From QHXW01 sp963768075 (GTDB lineage Bacteria; Acidobacteriota; Terriglobia; Bryobacterales; Bryobacteraceae): a stretch of DNA of 64,000 nt. Both the position numbers and the translations under genes were made by a program. This document shows, in pieces, positions 26,668 to 37,771 of this stretch (positions are counted from its first letter, which is position 1; each line of letters starts with the position of its first letter). The stretch lies in assembly GCA_963768075.1 (NCBI GenBank), contig CAVYHD010000022.1, forward strand, positions 62,001 through 126,000. The letters run 5' to 3'. The notes under the pieces are model-generated. The model made no database searches, was not told the DNA's origin, and worked only from the letters and a program-made list of their open reading frames with translations.

Positions 26668-29600
26668 ATGAAAAGCCTCCGGTACAGCGCATGTTTGCTG
26701 TTCCTGATTTTCACTGCCGTCGGCCTGTATGGACAGGAGAGCGGCTCGATCACCGGTACCGTCAGAGACAATACGGGCGCTGTGGTTCCTGGGGCTGAAG
26801 TCAACATTACGAGCCAGGCCCAAGGGGGGATCCAAAAGGTCACCACCAACTCGAATGGCGACTTCCTGGTGGCGGGACTTTCAGCGGGGACCTACGACAT
26901 CACGATCACCGCCAACGGCTTCAAGAAGTACGCGGCTACAGGGTGTGGTGCTGCGCGTCGGGCAGAAGGCGCGTGCCGACGCTACGCTGCAAGTCGGCGA
27001 GATCACGACGGAGGTGACCATAGCGGGGGAAGCCGTGGCCGTAGGTGGAAACGCAATCCGCGGAGATATCGGGAATTGTCACCGGCAAGGAGATCAGCCA
27101 GATCGTCCTGAACGGCCGCAATTTCTCGCAGCTTGTGACCCTGACGCCGGGCGTGAGCAATCAGACCGGTGAGGATGAAGGCACGGTCGGCATCATGGGC
27201 AACGTCGCGATGAGCATCAACGGCGGCCGCACCGAATACAACAACTGGGAGATGGATGGCGGCGACAACATGGATAACGGCAGCAACAACGGGCTGAACG
27301 TCTATCCCAACGTGGATGCCATCGCCGAAGTCAAGGTGCTGACCTCGAACTACGGCGCGCAGTACGGCCGCAACGCGTCGGGCACGATTGAGACGGTAAC
27401 CAAGTCCGGCACCAAGGGGTTCCACGGCGATCTGTTTGAGTTCGTCCGCAATGACGACTTTAACGCGCGAAATTTCTTCCAGGCGACGGTTCCCGAGTAC
27501 AGGAAGAACGACTTCGGCTTACACCCTTGGGGGGCCGCTTTATATTCCCGGCTTTTACAACACGAAGAAAGAAAAAACATTCTTCTTCTGGTCCGAGGAC
27601 TGGCGCCGGGAGATTATCCCCGGGCAAACCTTCGATCTTCAGGTTCCCTCGGCTGCCGAGCGGGCCGGAAACTTCTCTGATGTCTGCCCTGGGGCGGGTT
27701 CTATGGTAAACAAGACCGGATTCCCGGATTGCCCGGTGAATCCGAAGACCGGCTCCTATTTCCCGAACAACACGGTTCCCGTCGATCCTAACGCCGCGGC
27801 GCTGCTGACGCTGATGCCGGCGGCCAACGCGCCCAATAGCTACTACGATGCGGCTCCGGCCCAGCCCACGCATTGGCGCGAAGAGTTGGTTCGTATTGAT
27901 CACAATTTCAGCGACAACTTCCGGATTTTCGGTCACTTCATCCACGATTCCTGGAACACCGTTACGCCCGACTCCGCTTTGGGGCAACGGCGCGTCTTTC
28001 CCGACCATACAAACGGCGTTCAACGGCCCTGGCGTCAGGCCGTGTTGCCATGGCGGCCAACATTTCGCCCACGCTGTTGAATGAGTTCACTTTCAGCTAC
28101 ACCACCGATCACATTTTCCTGAATGCGCTCGGCCCCGCACAGCGGCCGTCGACAATGACCATGACCGGCCTGTACAACAACGGTTTCGGCGGTCTGTTGC
28201 CGGCGGTCAGCGTAAGCGGCGGGATCAACTACGATACCGGCGGATTCCAACTCGACACCGGATACTTCCCCTGGAACAACGCCAACCCCACCTACACGTA
28301 CAAGGACCAGATCACCAAGATCATCGGCGGTCACAATCTTATATTTCGGCGCTTACCTGGTTCTGGCGGAGAAGAACGAGCAGAACAGCCCCTATGTTCA
28401 GGGCATCCTGAACTTCGACAACACGTCGCCGGTAACCACCGGCAATGCGTTTGCCGACATGCTGAATGGCGACATCCAGTCTTACACGCAGACCAATCTG
28501 AAAACGAAGTACTACAACCGCTACAAGATTGTCGAGCCTTACTTCCAGGACGACTGGCACATCACCAAGCGGCTCACGCTGAATCTGGGCGTGCGCTTGA
28601 GTCTGTTCGGAACCTACCGCGAGATACAACATCAAGCGTATAACTTCGATCCGGCAGCGTACCAACTTTCCGCCGCGCCACAGATCGATGCCACGGGCTC
28701 GGTAACGGGCCAAGCGGGCGCCATTATTCCCAACTCCGGCAATCCGTATACGGGACTGGTGCAATGCGGCGTCAACGGCGTGCCCGCGGGCTGCGCGAAA
28801 GGCCATTTGTTCAACCCGGCTCCACGCCTGGGCTTTGCTTTCGATCCGTTCGGGGACGGTAAATCCTCCATTCGCGGTGGCTACGGCGTATTTTTCGAGC
28901 ACACCAACGGCAACGAAGGCAACACCGAATCGCTCGAAGGGAGCCCTCCGCTGGTGCTCACGGGAACGCAGTACGATATCGTCGGCTATACCAAAATCGG
29001 CGGAGGTGGCGTGCAATTTCCGCTGAACGTCAATGCCATTCCGACGGTAGCTCGCTGGCCCTACGTGCAGCAGTGGAACCTGAGCGTGCAGCGTGAGTTG
29101 GCCAAGGGCACGATTCTCACCGTGGCGTACGTGGGCAGCAAGGGCACGCACCTTTCGCTCCAGACCGACATCAACCAGCTATACCCGATTTCGGCGGCGC
29201 AGAATCCATATCCAGCCGGGCAGGCTATGACGCAGGCGGACTGCAACAACGGTACTGTCAATGGCGTGGCTCCGACCGGGGCGGCTGCTATACAGTTTGG
29301 CACCGCGTGTGGCAATAGCCCCGCCCCCTTCGTCCCGTACCGCGGCTACGGCACCATCACCGGGCTGTTTCCGCAAGCCAACTCGAACTACAACTCGATG
29401 CAGGTGTCCGTACACCGGCACATCGGCGCCCTGAGCTTCGATCTGGCGTACACGTGGAGCCACTCGCTCGATGACTCCTCTGACCGTTATGATGGCGGCT
29501 TCGTCAATTCCTACAACTGGGCGCAAACGTACGCCAGCTCGAATTTCGACCAGCGCCAGATTCTGAATATCGGCTACGTCTACGACCTTCCGTTCTTCAC

Positions 29601-30138
29601 CGAGGCGGGTCTAAGCCACAAGCTGCTGGGTGGGTGGCAGGTTTCCGGGCTCACCACCTTCCAGTCCGGCGAACCTTTCAGTGTCAGCGACGGCCTCTTC
29701 AACTCCGGTGTGGGCAACGGGACGGGCACTGGATCGTTTCTAGATCAGATTGGGAACCCCAATTCCGTCACGCAGCAAAATGTTGCGGGTGTTGTCGGCC
29801 CACTGCTGTTCAATCCGTCCGCCTTTGCTGCGCCACAAGGGCTGACTTTCGGCACCGCGCAGCGCAATGCTTTGAACATCCCTCATCGAACGCAATTTGA
29901 CCTGGGCCTGTTCAAGTATTTCCAGGTCCGGGAGAGCAAGAGCTTTGAATTCCGTGCCGAGGGTTTCAACATCTTCAATCACACGCAGTTCAACGGCGTT
30001 AACGGCGGCACGAGCTGCTTCGCTGGATCGGACTTCTCCGCCGGGGACGCGAGCTGCCTCGCCAACAACAACTTCCTGCGCCCGAGCGGGGCGCACAACC
30101 CGCGCATCCTGCAATTGGGCGCGAAGTTCATTTTCTAA
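26668..30138 (+). pseudogene. TonB-dependent receptor, Oar-like, six frameshifts as sequenced
   Basis: Starts at ATG 26668 (MKSLRYSACLLFLIFTAVGL signal peptide), then the regulatory domain (GSITGTVRDNTGAVVPGAEV), the plug (ETQSAEISGIVTG, ISQIVLNGRNFSQLVTLTPG, GTIETVTKSGTKGFHGDLF) and barrel (YFQDDWHITKRLTLNLGVRL, SSIRGGYGVFFEHTNG, FDQRQILNIGYVYDLPFF, ending AHNPRILQLGAKFIF). Removing one base at each of six short runs (26941-26943, 27044-27045, 27519-27520, 27967-27969, 28038-28039, 28344-28346) restores one continuous frame of about 1150 residues; every break is a one-base duplication. Either sequence error or recent inactivation. Neighbour of a GH2 enzyme, so glycan uptake is plausible. Confidence 0.88.
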
Positions 30139-30221
30139 TCCCGGCGTTCCGCTATTCAGGCCAGTATCATCAGTGATGCTGGCCTGGTCAAAATACTCGC
30201 GGCATGGGTCGGGTGACCGGT

Positions 30222-32909
30222 TCACCGTTCTTGACTGACATTCCATCCGTCCAACTGGAGATCCGCCTTGACGGGCGCGGAGCCAGGGAGCGTGTACTTG
30301 GCCCTCAGGCTTCGCCGCTCTCCGGGCAACAGAGAGATAAAGTTGTCGTCCCATTTCACCGGCAGAAGTTCCTTGCTGTCACTGCCGTTCACAACTTGTG
30401 CATGGATGAAGAACGCCAGGTGCGGACTCGGATTTTCAATCGTAACCGAGACAACGCCATCGGTTCCTTGGCTCGTATACAGCACTGAGGCTTTGAGCTT
30501 AACTGGGGGCAGGTTTTTCAGATCGCTGAAGTCTGCAAACGATTTCTCCGGCGTATAGTATCCGTCTCCCTTTTCCCAATCCATCACATCGGGCTTTTGG
30601 GAGAGCCAGTAGAAATTCGAACTGATTTCCTTCCCGGACGTGTCTTCTAAGTCAAGCCGGACGAAATAGGTGCCAGTCAATGACGGCATCGCCGGAATGG
30701 TAAAGACTCTGGCCACACTGTCTGAATTGGCCGTGACGATAGCGCTGTTTGAGTATTTTTCCTGCATGTTCAAATCGTATACTCGGGCGCGAGCTGTCAA
30801 CCGCTCGAAATTCTCGTAATAGGCGTTGACCACAACGACAGAGTGATCATCGTATGAATACTGGATGTGCAGAGGCTCGCAGGCCTTCTTTGTTCCGAAG
30901 TACCCGCCGCCGGGACGAAGATAATAGTCGTAAAGATGCCAGATCACGGAAGGCCAGGCGTTGTTCAACATCCATTGAATTACACCTGTCGCATTGTACT
31001 TATTGGCGGAATACGCCTCAAACATGGCACGTTCGCCTTCATAAGCGCTAACGTCCGACTTGAGTACAAAGTCCTCAATCTTCGTCGACGGCCCATATCG
31101 AGACCCGAGCACATGATCGTAAACGTCAAGATTCCGTGGCACGTCGCGGCCCGCATGGAAGGTCCAGTAATCGTCCAGCGGCCAAAGATGTTCCGGCGGC
31201 AGAAACTTCCGCAGACTGTCGAGAGATGGAATCGCAGCGCCCGGGCTCGTTTCTGTGTTGAAGCCAAACGCTCCGCCGCGAGTATGGTCGGTCGACCAGT
31301 AGACCGGGGGCACATACTCGTAGGGACCGGTCATCTTAAGACCCGTCGCACCGGTGACCGATGACGGCGCCTGCGATGCTGAGGACTGAAAAGGATTCGG
31401 CCAGTCGAGTTCCTTAAGGATCCGGACGTAGGTCGCCTCAACGTTGGGTGGAGGAGGATAATCGCTGCCGTTGAGCCAGTCGAAAACGGATGGATGGATG
31501 CGCAGACGGCGAACCTGGTCGCGCAGAGATTCTGCCGAAATGCGGAAATCCTCCGGCTTCCAATTGTTCCACTTTTCCCAGTGATCGCAGCAGGACCAGC
31601 CCGCCATGACCAGAACTCCCCGGCGGTCACAAAGGTTCAGGAAATTTTCATCCTCCAGCTTTCCTTCGAGCCGAATCGCGTTCAGGTTCATGTCGACGAC
31701 GTATGCGATCTCGGCTTCCTGCCGTTCCGGAGACACGCGAAGTAACATGTCCGGAGCCCATCCGGCGCCTCGAATCAGAATCCGCTTGCCGTTAATCTTG
31801 AAAATTCGTGATCCGTTTTCGTTCAGCTCCGAGCTAACTTCGCGAATCCCAAAATGCGCTGTCTCGGCGTCGGAGACGCTTCCATTGATCTCGAACCATA
31901 GCTTGATCTCGTAGAGGTGCTGCGGACCCAGCTTCGCAGGCCACCAAAGGCGCGGATGCTGCACGGCCAGTTGTGGATACTCATCGGCGGAAAATCCTGC
32001 CACCCTGGTTTCCTTGGCGCCGAGTTCCACCTGCCTGGAAAACTTCGTATCTCCGATCTGGCCATGAAGCACTCCCCGCACGGAATTATCGGTTGCGTTA
32101 GACAATTCCGCCGTTACCGTGAGGCGTGCCGAGTCGAGCGAAGGCGACGGAAAGCGGCTGACGACGTGAGGCCAGCGAATCGCGACGGGCCCCGTGGTTG
32201 TAAGATAGACATCGCGCCAGAGGCCCGTATTTTTGTCCGGCGGCGCAGGGTTCCAGTCGACCCAGGTAATCGAAAGGTCGTTCGGTTGAGGGGGGTATAC
32301 CTGCACGGCAAGAACATTTCGTTTGCGGCGCAGGACGGTGTCGGTCACGTCAAACTCGAAGAACCGCCAAGCGCCCGCGGTTGTTGTGGAGGCCGCGATG
32401 GCGCGTCCGTTCAGCCACACATTCGCTCGGAAGTTGATGCCGTCGAAGTGCAGCCACACTCTCCGCCCCAGCGACTGATCGGATAAGTAAAAGTCCTTTC
32501 GGAACCACCACGAAGACCGGAACGGACTATCGGGTGGCATAGAAACATTCGAGAAATTGTGTTCGGGATAACTCATGCCGGCACGCGTGGAGTAACCCGC
32601 GCCAGGCAGTGAAGCCAGGTTCGTCCCGAAGTAAGGATCGGGATAGACCTTGTTGTCAACGAGCGCCGCCAGCACCGTTGTGGGCACCGAAGTCGCATAC
32701 CATCCCTCAGGCGTGAACGCCGTAGTGGAGATCAGAGCGCCACTTTCGGTAACTTTATCCGAGGATTGGAGAAGCCATCTCTCGTGTAGCAGGGTGCGAG
32801 AAAACGCGCCTAAATCGCCTAATTGTCCCGCCATCGTGAACGGACAAGTCAGTGCCCATAAGACTAACGTTCCGACTGTCATCTGAGGCCGAGCTGCCGA
32901 AACTGGCAT
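30222..32909 (-). CDS. Glycoside hydrolase family 2, exo-beta-D-glucosaminidase-like
   Basis: About 895 residues from ATG 32909 (open to 32957; ATG 32882 also possible). Signal peptide TVGTLVLWALTCPFTMAG. Galactose-binding N-terminal domain (WWFRKDFYLSDQSLGRRVWL, NFRANVWLNGRAIA), immunoglobulin-like domains, and a GH2 barrel (RGAGWAPDMLLR, NLNAIRLEGKLEDENFLNLC, VLVMAGWSCCDHWEKWNNWK). The acid/base region reads FDWLNGSDYPPPPNVE, with Ser-Asp where most GH2 enzymes have Asn-Glu, a mark of the exo-beta-glucosaminidase subgroup; the nucleophile Glu is in FGFNTETSPG. Acts on chitosan-type or related oligosaccharides outside the cytoplasm. Lies between two TonB receptors. Confidence 0.9.
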   Translation of the reverse strand: MPVSAARPQMTVGTLVLWALTCPFTMAGQLGDLGAFSRTLLHERWLLQSSDKVTESGALISTTAFTPEGWYATSVPTTVLAALVDNKVYPDPYFGTNLASLPGAGYSTRAGMSYPEHNFSNVSMPPDSPFRSSWWFRKDFYLSDQSLGRRVWLHFDGINFRANVWLNGRAIAASTTTAGAWRFFEFDVTDTVLRRKRNVLAVQVYPPQPNDLSITWVDWNPAPPDKNTGLWRDVYLTTTGPVAIRWPHVVSRFPSPSLDSARLTVTAELSNATDNSVRGVLHGQIGDTKFSRQVELGAKETRVAGFSADEYPQLAVQHPRLWWPAKLGPQHLYEIKLWFEINGSVSDAETAHFGIREVSSELNENGSRIFKINGKRILIRGAGWAPDMLLRVSPERQEAEIAYVVDMNLNAIRLEGKLEDENFLNLCDRRGVLVMAGWSCCDHWEKWNNWKPEDFRISAESLRDQVRRLRIHPSVFDWLNGSDYPPPPNVEATYVRILKELDWPNPFQSSASQAPSSVTGATGLKMTGPYEYVPPVYWSTDHTRGGAFGFNTETSPGAAIPSLDSLRKFLPPEHLWPLDDYWTFHAGRDVPRNLDVYDHVLGSRYGPSTKIEDFVLKSDVSAYEGERAMFEAYSANKYNATGVIQWMLNNAWPSVIWHLYDYYLRPGGGYFGTKKACEPLHIQYSYDDHSVVVVNAYYENFERLTARARVYDLNMQEKYSNSAIVTANSDSVARVFTIPAMPSLTGTYFVRLDLEDTSGKEISSNFYWLSQKPDVMDWEKGDGYYTPEKSFADFSDLKNLPPVKLKASVLYTSQGTDGVVSVTIENPSPHLAFFIHAQVVNGSDSKELLPVKWDDNFISLLPGERRSLRAKYTLPGSAPVKADLQLDGWNVSQER

Positions 32910-33030
32910 TACACCATGATAACGGTCAGGGGTTGCAGCCGTTACGAAGCGGGCCAAACTTGGCGCTCGTGATGTCGCCTCGACTGCCCCCGGTCTGTCA
33001 AAGCCGTCGTATAAGTAAACAACCCGGTCA

Positions 33031-36000
33031 TTAGAAATGAAACTTGACCGCGGCCTGAATCAACCGTGGCGCAGCCGCACTCACTACACTACCGAAATTC
33101 GGGTCGTTGATTTCGCCGTCAACCGCGGATGGGCCGTAGAACTGGGCGTGGTTGAACACATTGAATGCTTCGACGCGAATATCCAACGATTTCGATTCCG
33201 TGATTGGCACCGTTTTGCTGATCTGCATGTCGAAGTTCTCGATACCCGGGCCATAGAAGAAGCGGCGCGCCGCGTTCCCTAACTGTCCGAGCGTCTCCGG
33301 CGCAAACAGACTGGTATTGAATTCAGGCCGGCCGTTGCGCGGATTGGTATTGATTTCGAGCGGTCCCGACATCATCTGCGGCGTGTCGAGCAGTTCATTG
33401 TTGACGCCGTTGCCAAGTGTTCCCAGCAGAGACCGGTCAGAATCGTCGGCAAGCGTCACCGGGAATCCCGTACTGAACCGGGTTGTTCCAGAAAGGCTCC
33501 AGCCCTCCGTCAAGCCGGTTGCGACGGAATAACTGATCGAATGGTAAGGCATAGGTATAGGTCGCCACGAAGTTCTGCGTCATGTCCCACGAGGAAATTA
33601 CGCGGGTGAGGCGCGCATTGAACGGATTGGTTTGCTCGCCCAGATTCGACGCCTCATCGATCGATTTCGAATACGTATAACCGACCAAAACCGTGGTTCG
33701 GTTGCTGGTGGCTAATCGCAGATTGACTTCGAGAGCGTTGTAATCCGAATTGCCGACGGACTTTTGCGCCGTCGTCGATCCGAAGCTAGGACCTAGCCCA
33801 ACCCGAGTTCCCTGGTACATTCTTCCCGATGCGGATGTGTAGGCGGCATCTTCGCCGAAGGGGCCGCAGGTGGAGCTTCCCGGCGCTACTTCGCTCGGCT
33901 GGCTGAGGCTGAGACACAAGCGCCGGATTGCCCAAGTTCGCCGGAACCAGGACCAGGAGATGATGGCCCTCATTGCCCGCATAGCTAACCGTCAACAGAG
34001 CGCTTTTGCGTAATTGTCGCTGAATTGAAAACATGTAGTTTTCGGTATAAGGCACACTGTTCCGGTAGTAGAAGTAAGGGTCTGCGCTGATCGGAGTGAC
34101 GGCAGCGAAATCGAACCCCGTGTACGGATTTTTTGCAGAGACATTATGCGGCGGGAAGTTCAACGGGAATGGATCGGTATTCTCGGCGCCATTAGCCGAG
34201 TTGATATACGGCGTAGCAAACAGCGGCGGTTCCGGACTCAGATAGTTGTATCCGTAGGGAGGCACGCCATACATGATCCCTGCCGTTAATCCAGGAAATG
34301 CCGTGTAGAAAATGCCATAGCTTGCGCGAATGCTGCTCTTTCCCGGCTCGCCAACGAGAGTCTTTAGAAATCCATTGTCGAAGTTGGGAGAGTATGCGAC
34401 GCCGACTCTGGGAGCGAAGTTGTGTAACTGCGAAGGCGACAACGTTGGCGGAATGCCGGGATCGCCCGGCACAACCAATCCATTCATTGCGTTGGGATAA
34501 AGCACCGATTGCTCGCCCGGAACCATGGTCTGGATCTGATTGTACTTTTCCCACCATGGCATGATGAGGTCCCAGCGCACGCCGAGGTTCAGGGTAAGAT
34601 TGCTTCTCGCCCGCCAGCTATCTTCCGCGAAAGCTGCGCCGTATCGATTCCGCAAATAGAAGTGTGCGCCCGAGGTCTGCGTAAAGTTACTCGGAAACCC
34701 CAGTAGAAAATCAGCGAAGGCTGAGCCTGTTTCGGTTCCGTCGATATTGAACGTTCCATTGAACGTGGCATTCGGATCTTCATTGACTTGATCGTAGTGA
34801 AACTGGCCGCCGAATTTGAGCGTATGGGCGCCGACAACCTTCGATACCGTGTTACTCAGATAAATCGTGTTGTTCCACTGATCTACGTTTGTGATCGGAA
34901 CCCCCATGACGAAAGACGGAAATACAATGTTCTCGACACCCTCAAACTGCGGCGCCTGGACGATTATGCCCGGTGTGCCGACGCCCGTCACGAAGCCTTG
35001 CGACTGAAGGGTTACTCCCAGACCGCCGTGCGGCTGGCCGATATTGTTCACATTTCGAAGTAAGCCGATGTGAAACTCGTTCACGGTCGTAGCGCCAAGG
35101 ACCTTGGTGTCGCCGATGGTAAGCATCTGCGCCTGGCCGATGGTTAAGGCATCGAATCCGGGTATGCTCGCTCCGCCCTGGCCGCCGGGATACGGATTAT
35201 CCAGCCGGTAATTGTCGACGAAATAGTAACCAAAAAGCTGACCGAAACGTGTATTCGCATCGAGACGGACGCCGCCCTTGTCATCCCGCACAGTCTCCGG
35301 GTACGCGGAGGTGGCGAACAGATTCGTCCCTATGTTGGGCTGCGGGATATATTTCAGAAGATTCACTGCCGGCGACGACCACGCCCTGGTTGGGATCACG
35401 GCGTTTGGAAATACGCAGTTCGATGTGCTGGAACAGCCGGGCGCGTAGTAGGGCTCGCCTTGGGAAACGCCGTAGCCCGAGCTCTTGCGTGAGCAGCTTG
35501 GCCGTATAGGTCCCGCTCACAGTTCCCGTCAACGTACTCGCCATATCGCTCAGGTTTCCGGCACGATCCTGCAGGGAGGGCACGGACGTTTCTGGCGAAT
35601 TGATGCCCTCCACCGTGCGCGTTCCCTGATAGTCGACAAAGAAAAAGAGCTTGTTCTTTATAATCGGACCGCCGACCACGCCGCCAAATTGATTCTGCCG
35701 GAAGGCGCCTCGTGTACTGTCGAAGAAATTTCGGGCGTCCAAGTCTGTATTTCGCAGAAACTCGAATGCATCGCCATGAAACGCGTTGCTGCCGGACTTC
35801 GTCACCACGTTAATCATCCCGCCGTTATAATTTCCGTATTCGGGATCGAAGTTGTTCGTCAGAACGCGGAACTGCTGGATCGAGTCCAGGTTCGGGATGA
35901 TCGATGTTCCCCCATTCATGTGCTCCTGCACGTCGATGGAATTCATCATGAATCCGTTCGACGATTCCCGTTGGCCATCGATCGAGACATCGCCCGGATT

Positions 36001-36590
36001 CAGATCGCCGGATGGGTTGATCGTTCCCGTCACGCCCGCCATGATCACCGAGGTTGGCGTCAGTGTCGTCACCGGGGTTACACCGGGTTGAATCGCGAGG
36101 AGGTCCGTGTAGCTGCGCCCGTTCAGCGGTAATGCCTCGATCTGCCGGTCGGATACAACCTCGCCGAGATGCGTCGCCACCGTGTCGACCTGCGTCTGCA
36201 TTGCCTCTTCGGATTCGTTAACCGTGACCGCCTCAGATCGTTGACCTACCTGCATTACGGTGTCAATGCGGAGAGCAGCATCAGTATCGACGGTGAGATT
36301 CGTTTTTTGCTGCTTCTGGAATTCGGTTGCCTCAATCGTCAAATCGTAATGGCCAACGGGAAGCGCTGGGAAGGAATAGAAGCCCTGCGCGTCGGAGGTC
36401 ACTTTAAACGTCGGTCTTAAGGGTAGTGTTGATCAGCGTGAGTTTGGCGCCAGGAATCGCGGCGCCGCTCGGATCCTTGACCACGCCCGGAGAGGCTCCC
36501 TGCGGCGAATGCCCAGACCCAGGCGGCCGGAACGACAACAAGTGCCGTGAGCTTCGTCAATCGTCTCGTTTTACGAAATCTTTCCCTCAT
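33031..36590 (-). pseudogene. TonB-dependent receptor, Oar-like, five frameshifts as sequenced
   Basis: Starts at ATG 36590 (MRERFRKTRRLTKLTALVVV, signal peptide) and ends FGSVVSAAAPRLIQAAVKFHF at 33031. Regulatory domain SGAAIPGAKLTLINTTLKT and SDAQGFYSFPALPVGHYDLT; plug IEALPLNGRSYTDLLAIQPG, GMINVVTKSGSNAFHGDAFE, GGVVGGPIIKNKLFFFVDYQ; barrel LNLGVRWDLIMPWW and RKSALLTVSYAGNEGHHLLV. Breaks are at 36498-36500, 36406-36408, 35476-35478, 33918-33919 and 33512-33513; deleting one base of each short run restores a single frame. All five are one-base duplications. About 1180 residues when repaired. Adjacent to the GH2 gene on the same strand. Confidence 0.88.
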
Positions 36591-36620
36591 GAGAAAACCC
36601 TTCTACGAGCGCTATCCTTT

Positions 36621-36667
36621 GGTGCTACGAACGGATATTTCGTGATACTATCATGCGGTAGTACGAA
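36621..36667. promoter_or_regulatory. Operator-like palindrome between two direct repeats, upstream of TonB receptor
   Basis: TGATACTATCA (36643-36653) is a perfect odd palindrome. It is flanked by two related 11-mers, GGTGCTACGAA (36621-36631) and GGTAGTACGAA (36657-36667). The set lies 31-77 bp upstream of the TonB start at 36590, where a promoter would be expected on the minus strand. Regulator unknown. Confidence 0.4.
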
Positions 36668-36823
36668 TGTTCAAGATGTATTACGACTTGAGAGGCCATT
36701 TTGGATTTGTGTTTGTGCGAATGGAGTTTGGCCGAAGGCGCTGGGATTGCCCAAGCCATTGCTTCACGCGGCGCGGGCTGATGAGTGATACCGCGCGGCG
36801 CCGGCGTGGCTGCAGCCCTAAAC

Positions 36824-36948
36824 CGGCGTGGCCCTTACGAGATTATCTGGTTGATTGGTGCTGAAGGAATGGTGAGGTGTACCGCGCGCGACGCATGTCT
36901 AGATCGCACCGTCGCCATCAAAGTCCTGCTGCCTCATCTCTCCTGTGG
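36824..36948 (+). pseudogene. Remnant of serine/threonine protein kinase N-lobe
   Basis: One frame reads RRGPYEIIWLIGAEGMV, then ARDACLDRTVAIKVLLPHLS. This matches the start of Hanks-type kinases (GPYEI, the glycine-rich loop, ARD, and VAIK with the ATP-binding lysine). The loop region is damaged and homology stops abruptly at about 36948, where the antisense cytochrome fragment begins. No catalytic loop follows, so it is a dead fragment at a rearrangement junction. Confidence 0.75.
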
Positions 36949-36950
36949 CC

Positions 36951-37313
36951 CTAGGGGGGCTCGGGCTTGGGCAGAACGTCGGCAGCCAGAAGGACCACCG
37001 ATGTAACCACCGGCCCGCCCACAATTCTTCGCAAAAGCAAACTCTGTTCCGAATGCCCAGCAACAACCGCCGGGCCGGAGTCTCCACCAGTTAACAAGCC
37101 GTTGCGGTCATCTACCCGCAATTCACCGTGAGGCTGGGTGTCCGCTGAGTGGCAGGTGTAGCAGCGGTTGATGAGGACGGGGCGAACCTTCTTCTCGAAA
37201 AACTCTATCTGCTCCGGCGTTGCCTTCGGCTCGGCAGCTGCGGCGATTTCTGGGCCCAGGGCTACTGCCAAGATCAACCATCCCGCACTGCCTCTTCTCG
37301 AAACGATGTTCAT
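36951..37313 (-). pseudogene. Truncated PSCyt1 cytochrome-c-like domain protein
   Basis: 120 residues: signal peptide (GWLILAVALGPEIAAAA), then EQIEFFEKKVRPVLINRCYT with heme motif CYTCH, HGELRVDDRNGLLTGGDSGP and SEQSLLLRRI. This is the first domain of the same protein type as the gene at 8830-11802, but the other 850 residues are missing and the tail (VVTSVVLLAADVLPKPEPP) is unrelated. ATG overlaps the stop of the ANTAR gene by four bases, so the start is original and the 3' part was lost. Confidence 0.75.
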
Positions 37314-37771
37314 GACGACGTCCTCTTAATCTCGTGAATGGCGGCGACACTGAGAAAATTGGACTGTGTCGCGGGGTTATGATCCTGAGCCCCCAAGACC
37401 TCCTGGGCAAGTTCTGCCAGAGGAATGCGCCGTCTCCGGCTGGCGCCTCGCATGTACTCGTAGGCTTCTTGCTCGCTCAGCCCCCGCTCGACCTGGAGAA
37501 CACCTTTGGCGCGCTCCACTAACTTTCTCGACGTGAGCCGCCCGTTCACGGTCTTGAGCTCTGCGTGTAGCCGCTCAATCTTTTTGACCGACCACGTCGC
37601 TAATCCGAACAGGCTCAGATTTTCCGCGAGCGCCTCGGGCACTCGATGATAAGGAGACGCTGGCGCCGCGAAGGCGAACACCACGGTGACCACACGCCGC
37701 CGAGCTCGCCAGGGAAACAGCAGAAAGGATCGGGAATCTGGCGAGATCGAATCACACAGAAGCTGAGCCAA
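37310..37771 (-). CDS. ANTAR-domain protein, N-terminus apparently truncated
   Basis: 153 residues from a TTG. The first part (LAQLLCDSISPDSRSFLLFP, RRRVVTVVFAFAAPASPYH) looks like the end of a GAF sensor; a helical linker (VKKIERLHAELKTVNGRLTS) leads into an ANTAR RNA-binding domain (ERAKGVLQVERGLSEQEAYE, RRIPLAELAQEVL). GAF-like sequence continues upstream to a stop at about 37812 and no proper start is seen, so the 5' end seems lost where the AbiE region begins. ANTAR proteins act as antiterminators. Antisense to the start of the AbiEi ORF. Confidence 0.7.
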   Translation of the reverse strand: MAQLLCDSISPDSRSFLLFPWRARRRVVTVVFAFAAPASPYHRVPEALAENLSLFGLATWSVKKIERLHAELKTVNGRLTSRKLVERAKGVLQVERGLSEQEAYEYMRGASRRRRIPLAELAQEVLGAQDHNPATQSNFLSVAAIHEIKRTSS

